The notes beneath the pieces are model-generated. The model searched no databases and had not been told where the DNA came from. It saw only the letters and a program-made list of their open reading frames with translations. Source: Verrucomicrobiota bacterium (GTDB taxonomy: Bacteria; Verrucomicrobiota; Verrucomicrobiia; Chthoniobacterales; JAFAMB01). Taken from it: DNA of 36,773 nt. Of this stretch, positions 30,709 through 36,773 are shown one piece after another (the first letter of the stretch is position 1; each line of letters opens with the position of its first letter). The stretch covers positions 1 through 36,773 of the forward strand of contig JAFBAP010000074.1 of NCBI GenBank assembly GCA_019247695.1. The letters run 5' to 3'. The position numbers and the translations under genes were made by a program.

Positions 30709-31821
30709 TCAAAGGTCGGCCGGAAGTCTGGCGAGAAAATCGGCGACAAAAGGTGCGTAGACGGATGCATGGAGAAGGGTCGTATGGCCGCCGGTCTCCT
30801 GGCTGGCGGGAATCAGGACGAATTGCCCCTTGCGGACCTTTTGCTTGGCCCGATCAAAGCTGCCGAGTTCTGGCGGGTTCAGTTCGTCGTCAGCAAAGTT
30901 AATGGCGAGCACCGCCGCCTGAATCGTTTCCAGATCCGGCATGGCGTCATAATCGGCGCTTGCTTCCAAGCGGTGCACCAGGTCGTTGGCATCGATCTGG
31001 CCGCTCTGACAAAAGTCGGCGATGCTTTGGAGCAAGGCCTGTACCTGTTCAACGCTCGCCAACTCTTTCTGGAGCTGGATCGCGTTACTGGTCATCAGTC
31101 GAAACAGCGGGTAGACCCGCGCCAGTGAGGGAGGCGGTTGATGATAGTCGCCGCCGTTCCATGCAGGGTCGGATCGAATCGCCGTGGTAATCATGCGCCG
31201 CCAAAGCAGGTTGCGGCCTGCAATTTTTTCCGGCTGGCAACCCACCGGGATGATGGCATCCATTAGCGTCGGGTATTGTTCGCCCCAAAGCCAGGCGTGC
31301 ATCCCGCCCATGCTGGTGCCGAACACCAGCCGCAGATGTTTGATGCCGAGCCCCTCGGTGACGAGCCGTTGCTCAGCGGCGATCATATCCTTGTAGCCAT
31401 AATGCGGGAATCGATCGTGCAGCCCATCACTGGGCTTACTCGAGCCGCCAAGTCCGATGGCGTCGGGCAGGATGAGGTAGTACTTCGTTGAGTCAAGCGG
31501 CTGACCGGGCTGGAACATCACCCCCTTAAAGCTGTCAGCCAGAAACATCGTTCCTGTGTTGGTCGTGCCGTGAATCAGGAGAACCGCGTTCCGGACCTCT
31601 CCGGTAACGGGATCGCGCGCGGGCTGGCCGATCGTCCGATAATGGAGCCTCAATTCAGGCAACGACTCGCCATTGCAAAAACGAAAGTCTTTAAGGACAT
31701 AATCGCTTTCAGCCGTAATCAACGGATCCTCATCGCCAGGCTGGCGGGCCGAGTCTTCCCGGGCGAAAGCGAGGGGAATCTGAAGGAACCCGGCGGTGAG
31801 CAAGGATACAATCGGGCGCAT
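30709..31821 (-). CDS. Exported alpha/beta hydrolase, MetX-like
   Basis: A 370-residue protein related to homoserine O-acetyltransferase (MetX) and other acyltransferase/hydrolases. It begins with a signal peptide (MRPIVSLLTAGFLQIPLAFA), unusual for true MetX enzymes, which are cytoplasmic. Fold motifs: LLIHGTTNTG (oxyanion region), LILPDAIGLGGSSKPSDGL, nucleophile Ser170 in LVFGTSMGGMHAWLWGEQYP, acid Asp311 or Asp312 in INFADDELNPP, and His346 in ETGGHTTLLHA, so the Ser-Asp-His triad is complete. ATG 31819-31821 starts the signal. The export signal suggests a periplasmic esterase or acyltransferase rather than methionine biosynthesis. It is divergent from the binding-protein gene, with about 210 bp between. 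Confidence 0.88.
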   Translation of the reverse strand: MRPIVSLLTAGFLQIPLAFAREDSARQPGDEDPLITAESDYVLKDFRFCNGESLPELRLHYRTIGQPARDPVTGEVRNAVLLIHGTTNTGTMFLADSFKGVMFQPGQPLDSTKYYLILPDAIGLGGSSKPSDGLHDRFPHYGYKDMIAAEQRLVTEGLGIKHLRLVFGTSMGGMHAWLWGEQYPTLMDAIIPVGCQPEKIAGRNLLWRRMITTAIRSDPAWNGGDYHQPPPSLARVYPLFRLMTSNAIQLQKELASVEQVQALLQSIADFCQSGQIDANDLVHRLEASADYDAMPDLETIQAAVLAINFADDELNPPELGSFDRAKQKVRKGQFVLIPASQETGGHTTLLHASVYAPFVADFLARLPADL

Positions 31822-32032
31822 GGATGTTACCGTGGGAGGTTACGACCGAAACGGGAAGAAGGGGCTGCGTTTCGTTTCTTTACGATGGCTGTTTTGTCTT
31901 TGATGTAAATGGTTGACGGACTCCGACGGCTAACGGCCGCAGGTTTTCCCGGCCGGTTTTTTATAAAGCTCACCTTGGCTTGCCCGTAGAATATCCTCGG
32001 CCATCTCCGGAGCAGGGTTGTACGCTGGAGGA

Positions 32033-32821
32033 ATGTTTCCTGAGCGCATCGTCCGCCTGAGCGGAGAAGCCGCCGACATTTGTCACCGGCTTGGTGCTGC
32101 GGATCGCGTCGCAGCCGTGAGCGCGTTCGCGCCGGGCGCAGTCCGCGTGGGCCGTCCGGTGGTCGGCGGGTTTTCAACGCTCCGAATGGCAGACCTGCTG
32201 TCAATCAAGCCCGACCTGGTGATCACGTTTTCTGACGTGCAAGCCCAGCTTGCGGCCGATCTCATTCGTAACCATTGCACGGTTCTGGCGACTAATCAGC
32301 GCTCGTTACGGGGAATCACCCAAGCGATCCTGTTGATCGGGCGCAGCATCGGCTGCGCTTCGGAAGCCGAAAACCTGGCCGCTGTGTTTGAGCGCCGGCT
32401 TGAGACCTTGCGGCAGGCGGAGGGGCCGCGCCCGCGGATCTACTTTGAAGAATGGGACGAACCGCTCATCACGGGTATCGGGTGGGTAAGCGAGGCAATC
32501 AAGCTGGCGGGCGGCGAGGACGTGTTTTACCGGCCTGATGCAAAAGCGGCTCGAGACCGGCAAGTCGAAGCGAGTGCCGTTTGCCACGCTGACCCTCAGA
32601 TCATCTTCGCCAGTTGGTGCGGGAAGCCCGTGGATGGGCAACAGATCGCGAGACGGGCCGGCTGGGACGCCATCTCGGCGGTCAAGCACGGCGAAATTCA
32701 TGAGATTGCCTCAGCGGACATCCTTCAACCGGGCCCGGGTGTGCTTGAGGGCATCAAACAAATGTCCACGATCATCGAACGGTGGCGACGGGCGGCTGAC
32801 TCGTCTTCGTTCCGGCGTTAA
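32033..32821 (+). CDS. BtuF/FecB-like substrate-binding protein without signal
   Basis: 262 residues of the class III periplasmic binding fold (PF01497), normally delivering cobalamin, haem or ferric siderophores to ABC importers. Segments: MFPERIVRLSGEAADICHRL, LSIKPDLVITFSDVQAQLAA, RIYFEEWDEPLITGIGWVSE, KLAGGEDVF, QIIFASWCGKP and HGEIHEIASADILQPGPGVL. The last groups are typical of 'cobalamin-binding protein' homologues that also begin FPERIV. No signal peptide or lipobox is present at either start (ATG 32033, or TTG 32018 with GGAG upstream), and no permease or ATPase gene follows. It may therefore act in the cytoplasm or be a stand-alone binder. The downstream gene is convergent. Confidence 0.85.
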   Translation: MFPERIVRLSGEAADICHRLGAADRVAAVSAFAPGAVRVGRPVVGGFSTLRMADLLSIKPDLVITFSDVQAQLAADLIRNHCTVLATNQRSLRGITQAILLIGRSIGCASEAENLAAVFERRLETLRQAEGPRPRIYFEEWDEPLITGIGWVSEAIKLAGGEDVFYRPDAKAARDRQVEASAVCHADPQIIFASWCGKPVDGQQIARRAGWDAISAVKHGEIHEIASADILQPGPGVLEGIKQMSTIIERWRRAADSSSFRR

Positions 32822-32955
32822 TTCAAATGCACATCGAGCGTTCAAGGTTTGGCTATTCTCGATGCCCCCTCGGGGGCAAAGACCAGCTCAACCATGCTGA
32901 AAAGGCCTGTGTTCCGGGGCCGGGACGCGGCTCACCTCATGCGAGGCAGACAAGA

Positions 32956-34248
32956 TTACCGGACAGTTGCCCCGTACGCATCCGGCGCAGAATGGGTTTG
33001 GGGCGGGATGGGAGACAAGGAAAGGTTCGACGGGTCCAAGGACCAGCGGCGGGCGAGCGCCAACGAGGCGACGAACAATCCCCCGATGATCAGCAGGGTC
33101 AGCCGCGTACCGAACCCTTGGGCCACCGCTCCCCAGACGATGCCTCCGGTCGCCATGGCCCCCTGGGATAACATGAGCACCGCAGCATTCAGGCGTCCCC
33201 GAGCCCACGGGGCAATCGCCCGTTGGGCCGCCAGCCACAACTCGGAAGCCGCAAGGGTCCAGGCGGCGCCGGCCATCGCCGCTACCAGCAAACAAGACGG
33301 GTTATGCTGGATAAGCGCCAGCCAAATGTAGACGGCCGCCAGGAACGCGCTGCCTGCGGACGTCAGGCGGTTAGTCGAGAAGTGGCGCCGCGCCCAGGTG
33401 TGCAGCACGAGACCGCCCAGGACCGAGCCGGCACCCATGCAGGTGAACAGCAGCCCCAGCATTGCCGGCTGAAGCCGAAGCTCCTTAAGAGCGATAACGG
33501 GCATTAAGGCCGGGATGGCGGACACAAACAGCGCAAAGAGAAAGTTGCGAGCCAGCACAGCACGCACTTCTGCTGAGTCCCAAGCATAACGGAACGCTTC
33601 GCCCAGGGAACGCCGCAGGTCGCCTGCGCCGGAGGGGGGCATGGCCGGCTCTTGGCGGTGACGGCCATGGCTCAGGGCGGCCACTACCCCCAGGAAGCCG
33701 AACGCGTTCAGGCCGAAGACAATCGGGGGACCACTCGTCGCCAGCAATAAGCCGCCCACAGCCGGGCCGGCGATGCCGGAAAGGCTCATCTGTAGCGAGC
33801 CGAGAGTGACCGTGGACGGCAATTCCTCCGCAGGAACCACATCCGGGATCAGTGCGGTCCAGACCGGTGCGCTGAAGGCAAAGCCGACGCCTGAGGCGAG
33901 GGAACCTACCAGGAGCACCGCCGGGGAGAGCGCACCACGGAAGCCCAGAAAAGCGAGCGCACCGGCAACAACCGCCTGCCAAATGCTGATCGCCCGCAGC
34001 AAGAGGCGGCGGTCAACTGCATCGGCCAAGCATCCGGCCGGTAAGGTAAAAAGCAGGAAAGGCAGTGACGCGGTACTGGATAACAGCGAAAGGGCAAAGG
34101 CCGACGCTGAGAGGTGGTTAAGCGCCCAGCGCGACGCCGTCTGGTCGGCCGCGACGGCCGTGCCGCTGGCCAGGGCGGCCGTCCACAGGCGGAAAAAGGA
34201 ACCATTGGCCAAGGCTGAAAAGCTGGATGGATTTCGTAGTTTTTGCAT
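32956..34248 (-). CDS. MFS exporter, EntS-like (MFS_3)
   Basis: A 12-helix transporter of 430 residues in the group that includes the enterobactin exporter EntS. Features: FFRLWTAALASGTAVAADQT in helix 1, LPAGCLADAVDRRLLLRA between helices 2 and 3 (MFS motif), FSAPVWTALIPDVVPAEELP in helix 4 with its following loop, and GSLQMSLSGIAGPAVGGLLL in helix 5, all characteristic of MFS_3. A basic cytoplasmic loop after helix 6 (SHGRHRQEPAMPPSGAG) is followed by LGEAFRYAWDSAEVRAVLAR. ATG 34246-34248 (MQKLRNPSSF) is preferred over GTG 34257. The convergent partner is the FecB/BtuF-like gene; a siderophore-export role is suggested by family but no synthesis genes are present. Confidence 0.88.
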   Translation of the reverse strand: MQKLRNPSSFSALANGSFFRLWTAALASGTAVAADQTASRWALNHLSASAFALSLLSSTASLPFLLFTLPAGCLADAVDRRLLLRAISIWQAVVAGALAFLGFRGALSPAVLLVGSLASGVGFAFSAPVWTALIPDVVPAEELPSTVTLGSLQMSLSGIAGPAVGGLLLATSGPPIVFGLNAFGFLGVVAALSHGRHRQEPAMPPSGAGDLRRSLGEAFRYAWDSAEVRAVLARNFLFALFVSAIPALMPVIALKELRLQPAMLGLLFTCMGAGSVLGGLVLHTWARRHFSTNRLTSAGSAFLAAVYIWLALIQHNPSCLLVAAMAGAAWTLAASELWLAAQRAIAPWARGRLNAAVLMLSQGAMATGGIVWGAVAQGFGTRLTLLIIGGLFVASLALARRWSLDPSNLSLSPIPPQTHSAPDAYGATVR

Positions 34249-34345
34249 AGGCGACACAAAAGGGCAGCGTGGGATTCTACTCCGCGTTTCCAGGTAGATG
34301 GGGCGTATCCAGCTGATGTGAAAGCATAATCGTTACCGGCGGATC

Positions 34346-34373
34346 AGTTAGTGAATTAGTCAGTGAGTTAGTT
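34346..34373 (+). repeat. Degenerate AGTN tetranucleotide tract
   Basis: Seven consecutive four-base units: AGTT, AGTG, AATT, AGTC, AGTG, AGTT, AGTT. It stands in otherwise ordinary sequence between the exporter start and the end of the lipoprotein gene. Confidence 0.6.
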
Positions 34374-34382
34374 CTTTTGTCA

Positions 34383-34646
34383 TCAGGCAAACGGGGCCAC
34401 GGCGGGACTTTCCGGTGGGTGATACCAGCCATCATCGGCTGGATCGGGGCTCTGGCGGCTGGAAGCGGCAGGAGCCGAAAAATGCACGTTGGCACCTCCG
34501 GTTGAAGAACACCCGGTGACAAACGCGACCGTTAAGGTGACGATGGTCAAAATCAGCGCCGGCCGGCCGCTACATTTTGAGGATCGTTCGGGCCATCTGG
34601 CGTGCGGGATGCCCTGCTCGCTTTTCATATAGGAGTTTATCTTCAT
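34383..34646 (-). CDS. Small lipoprotein, hypothetical
   Basis: 87 residues from ATG 34644-34646 (MKINSYMKSEQGIPHARWPE). A hydrophobic segment, ALILTIVTLTVAFVTGC, ends in a lipobox (VTG-Cys46), so it is predicted to be lipid-modified at Cys46 and anchored in the envelope. The n-region is longer than usual (about 29 residues); ATG 34628 would shorten it only slightly. The mature part is about 42 residues, Ser/Pro-rich (STGGANVHF, DPADDGWYHPPESP), without a recognised domain. Small lipoproteins of this type are hard to classify. It is divergent from the TSUP permease gene, and no good ribosome-binding site is visible. Confidence 0.5.
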   Translation of the reverse strand: MKINSYMKSEQGIPHARWPERSSKCSGRPALILTIVTLTVAFVTGCSSTGGANVHFSAPAASSRQSPDPADDGWYHPPESPAVAPFA

Positions 34647-34794
34647 ACGAGTTCCGGTGATGCTTCTGCCGTTCCGTACGGGTCAGGGACTCTTTTTATT
34701 CCCGAGACCGCATTAATCCCGGCAACGGCGAAACCTCCTTGCTCAAAAAGCACGGGCGAGCTTAAGTGTGCGCGACTCAGCCGCTTGCGCCCGT

Positions 34795-35580
34795 ATGCAA
34801 CCGATCTCTCTCGTCGATGCTCCGATTTTGCTCACCGCAGGCTTTCTGGCGGGCATTATGAATGCAGTGGCGGGCGGCGGCACCTTTCTGACGTTTCCGG
34901 CCCTGGTGTTCACCGGGCTTCCGTCGGTGGCGGCCAATCAGACCAGCACCGTTGCCGTATTTCCCGGCCAGCTGGCCAGCGTCTGGGCTTACCGGAAGAT
35001 CATGGCGGCCGAAAAGCGAACCGTTCTGGTGCTGGGCCTGACGAGCCTTTTTGGCGGCGGCCTGGGCGCGATCCTTTTACTGCGCATTTCCAGCACGGCG
35101 TTTGACCGGCTGGTGCCCTGGCTGCTGCTTCTTGCGACCCTGTTGTTCGCGTACGGCAGAAACCTCCGCGAACATCTGGGGTGGCGGCTGGTGGAGATCT
35201 CCGGCGGTGAGATCGGCTGGACCCCCTTGCTCAAAGCGGCCGCCCTTCAGTTCGTGATCAGCGTGTACGGGGGTTTTTACGGCGCAGGGGCGGGCATTCT
35301 GGAGCTGGCGATCCTCGACCTGCTTGGCTTGGACAACATTCACCTGGCGAACGCGCTCAAGGTGATCCTGACCACTGCGTTTAACGTGCTGGCATTGGTA
35401 ATTTTTATCACGGTGGGTAAAATTTTCTGGCCTCAAGGCTTGTTGATGGGCTTGGCAACAATCGGGGGCGGCTACGGCGGCGCCTGGGTTGCGCAGAAAC
35501 TCCCTCAGACCTGGGTGCGCCGTTTCGTGACGGTCGTTGGGGCTTTGATGACGGTGTATTTTTTCGCCCGGCTGTATTGA
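34795..35580 (+). CDS. TSUP family permease (TauE/SafE)
   Basis: An inner-membrane transporter of 261 residues in the TauE/SafE (PF01925) family, exporting or importing sulfite, sulfoacetate or related organic anions. Family motif 1: AGFLAGIMNAVAGGGTFLTF and FTGLPSVAANQTSTVAVFPG. The second half repeats it: QFVISVYGGFYGAGAGILEL, then LGLDNIHLANALKVILTTAFN. About eight hydrophobic segments are visible, ending VGALMTVYFFARLY. ATG 34795 (MQPISLVDAPILL) places the first helix close to the N-terminus; GTG 34768 is the alternative. No sulfur-metabolism gene is adjacent, so the substrate is open. A hairpin follows its stop. Confidence 0.88.
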   Translation: MQPISLVDAPILLTAGFLAGIMNAVAGGGTFLTFPALVFTGLPSVAANQTSTVAVFPGQLASVWAYRKIMAAEKRTVLVLGLTSLFGGGLGAILLLRISSTAFDRLVPWLLLLATLLFAYGRNLREHLGWRLVEISGGEIGWTPLLKAAALQFVISVYGGFYGAGAGILELAILDLLGLDNIHLANALKVILTTAFNVLALVIFITVGKIFWPQGLLMGLATIGGGYGGAWVAQKLPQTWVRRFVTVVGALMTVYFFARLY

Positions 35581-35599
35581 ACGAAGGCAATGAATTTTA

Positions 35600-35630
35600 A
35601 CACCGGCCCGCGCTCCTTGCGAGCCGGTGT
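35600..35630. terminator. Hairpin after the TSUP gene
   Basis: ACACCGGC (35600-35607) pairs with GCCGGTGT (35623-35630), and an inner CGC/GCG stem closes on TCCTT. It begins 20 bp after the stop codon. No U-tract follows on the plus strand, while on the minus strand TTAAAATTC follows, so termination is possible but not strong in either direction. Confidence 0.35.
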
Positions 35631-35880
35631 AAACGTGCACCCCGAGAATTCGCCGCATCGCGCTGCTCCGGCGGTCGACTGCAAACCACAGGGGGGTGGG
35701 TGATGCTTGCGCGTTACGCGAATCCTCGACCGGCGAAGCGGCGGGCCACGGGGGGCTCCCTTCGTCCCCGGTTGCAGGTGCCGGCTTTACCAGCGCGCAT
35801 CAGGCTCCCGGCGCATCGGGCGATCAGTCACGCCATTGCCCAAACCGCCCCTCACTGATGAACGATCAGAAGAGAACATC

Positions 35881-36648
35881 ATGAACTTAAAAGGTAAAGT
35901 CGCCATCGTCACCGGGGGGAACAGTGGGATCGGTTTGGCTATCGTGCTGGAACTGGCCAAACAGGACGCAAACATCGTCATCGACTACGTCTCTCATCCC
36001 GAGGCTACTGAAGATCTGGAAAAGCAAGTTGCCGCCCTCGGGGATCAGGCCATCGGCGTCAAAGCCGACGTGAGCAAGGTCGATGAGTTGCAAAATCTGA
36101 TCGACACCGCCGTCCAGCGTTTCGGCCGTCTTGACATCATGGTCAACAATGCCGGCATCGAGACGCGCACATCCATCGTCGACACGACCGAAGAGCAATA
36201 CGATAAGGTGCTCGCGGTTAACCTCAAGAGCGCATTCTTCGGCACTCAAATCGCCGCGAGACAAATGATCAAGCAAGGGGGCGGCGGCCGCATCATCAAC
36301 ATCAGCTCGGTGCATGAGGATTGGCCCATGCCGGGGAACACCCCGTATTGTTTATCCAAGGGCGGCGTCCGCATGCTCACGCGCACGGCCGGGGTTGAAC
36401 TCGCGCCGCATAACATCCTGGTCACCGGCGTGGGACCCGGTGCAGTAGCAACTCCTATTAATCTCTCAACCATGAAAGATCCCGAGCTCATGAAGAAGCT
36501 CAATGCGGCCATCCCACTGGGGCGCATGGCGACGCCGGAGGAAATCGGGAGCGTCGTGGCCTTTCTCGCCGGCGACGGAGCACGCTACATCACGGCCACG
36601 ACCATTTTTGCCGACGGCGGCATCATGCAAAGCAGCCCGGGGCTGTAG
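35881..36648 (+). CDS. Short-chain dehydrogenase/reductase
   Basis: An NAD(P)-dependent oxidoreductase of the classical SDR family, 255 residues, cytoplasmic. Cofactor motif TGGNSGIG (11-18), VKADVSKVDEL (adenine-binding Asp), NNAG (89-92), catalytic Ser143 in INISSVHED, Tyr156-Cys-Leu-Ser-Lys160 (YCLSK). The C-terminal segment GRMATPEEIGSVVAFLAGDG then ITATTIFADGG is typical of glucose 1-dehydrogenase/3-ketoacyl reductase-like members. Ile-Asp in NIVIDYVS after the second strand hints at NADP or NAD ambivalence. ATG 35881 is preceded by AGAGAA at 7-12 bp; the longer frame to 35707 adds an arginine-rich, non-protein-like extension. Substrate unknown; stress-induced 'general stress' SDRs share this architecture. 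Confidence 0.92.
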   Translation: MNLKGKVAIVTGGNSGIGLAIVLELAKQDANIVIDYVSHPEATEDLEKQVAALGDQAIGVKADVSKVDELQNLIDTAVQRFGRLDIMVNNAGIETRTSIVDTTEEQYDKVLAVNLKSAFFGTQIAARQMIKQGGGGRIINISSVHEDWPMPGNTPYCLSKGGVRMLTRTAGVELAPHNILVTGVGPGAVATPINLSTMKDPELMKKLNAAIPLGRMATPEEIGSVVAFLAGDGARYITATTIFADGGIMQSSPGL

Positions 36649-36664
36649 GCTTGCCCTCCCTCAT

Positions 36665-36694
36665 CCGGCATTCTATCTGATTTGTCGTATTGCC
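36665..36694 (+). repeat. Short element, copy D (internally deleted)
   Basis: CCGGCATTCTA is followed directly by TCTGATTTGTCGTATTGCC. Compared with copy C, the segment CCGAGATAAGGTAATTA is missing while both flanks remain. Confidence 0.45.
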
Positions 36695-36756
36695 GTCCGC
36701 GGCTACGGCCAGGTCCGGAATTGCGGCCTCGGCGGCAAGGGCGGCGCTGACTCATT

Positions 36757-36773
36757 TTCTGCCGCCCCTTCAG
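36757..36773 (+). repeat. TTCTGCCGCCCCTTCAG repeat box, running off the window
   Basis: The last 17 bases match boxes at about 24878-24894 (plus) and 26978-26994 (minus). A third repeat cluster may begin just beyond the window end. Confidence 0.55.

Noticed and set aside
31822-32032. Possible cobalamin riboswitch before the BtuF-like gene
   Set aside because: Only about 210 bp is available and shared with a divergent gene; no B12-box-like sequence or expected multi-stem fold is visible.
1-36773. CRISPR array, prophage or toxin-antitoxin module
   Set aside because: No regularly spaced direct repeats, no phage structural genes and no paired small toxin-antitoxin frames were found on either strand.

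Overview
The window is a GC-rich bacterial chromosome segment from a Gram-negative organism. It encodes an outer-membrane beta-barrel, a Tat-exported Rieske protein, a lipoprotein, an MscS channel and a Fur-type operator. Shine-Dalgarno sequences are weak or absent before many genes. Intergenic regions hold palindromic repeats built from boxes such as CGTCCCGCAGGGACG and GTAAACCCTGGGCTATG. This combination suggests a soil Verrucomicrobiota or a neighbouring PVC-type lineage, but that is a guess and no marker gene (rRNA, ribosomal protein, tRNA) is present to settle it. Most genes stand alone or in pairs; there is no large operon and no phage, CRISPR array or conjugation module.

Layout. 92-1110: a decayed IS630-family element with recognisable terminal inverted repeats. 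1111-1689: a cluster of palindromic repeats. 1690-3610: an exported hypothetical protein, a group III truncated haemoglobin and a small SH3-like protein. 3795-8406: a GH2 beta-glucuronidase-like enzyme divergent from a glycogen-debranching (GH133) enzyme. 9253-11810: a beta-barrel and Rieske pair converging on a PchR-like AraC regulator whose start codon is overlapped by a Fur box. 12217-16093: a serine beta-lactamase-like hydrolase, a VOC dioxygenase-like protein, and an MscS channel broken by a 5-bp tandem duplication and coupled to a two-TM protein. 16906-19196: a YnfM-like MFS exporter, inorganic pyrophosphatase and a coiled-coil protein. 19547-24571: a three-PAS hybrid histidine kinase, a GtrA-like protein and an MFS sugar/acid porter. 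24572-27100: a second repeat cluster interrupted by a decayed IS110-family element with a long structured leader. 27177-36648: isochorismatase-fold hydrolase, Sel1-repeat protein, YciE/F ferritin-like protein, nucleoside 2-deoxyribosyltransferase-like protein, exported MetX-like hydrolase, BtuF/FecB-like binding protein, EntS-like exporter, small lipoprotein, TSUP permease and an SDR dehydrogenase.

How they may work together. An iron/stress theme is suggested but not proved by the Fur box with the PchR-like regulator, the EntS-like exporter, the FecB/BtuF-like protein, the ferritin-like protein, the truncated globin and the Rieske protein. A carbohydrate theme is carried by the GH2 and GH133 enzymes and the MFS porter. 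The most unusual material is non-coding: the two strong hairpins ahead of the IS110 transposase (a candidate bridge RNA), a repeat of about 195 bp present in opposite orientation 23 kb apart, and a short four-copy element around ACCGAGATAA. I found no convincing wholly new multi-gene system.
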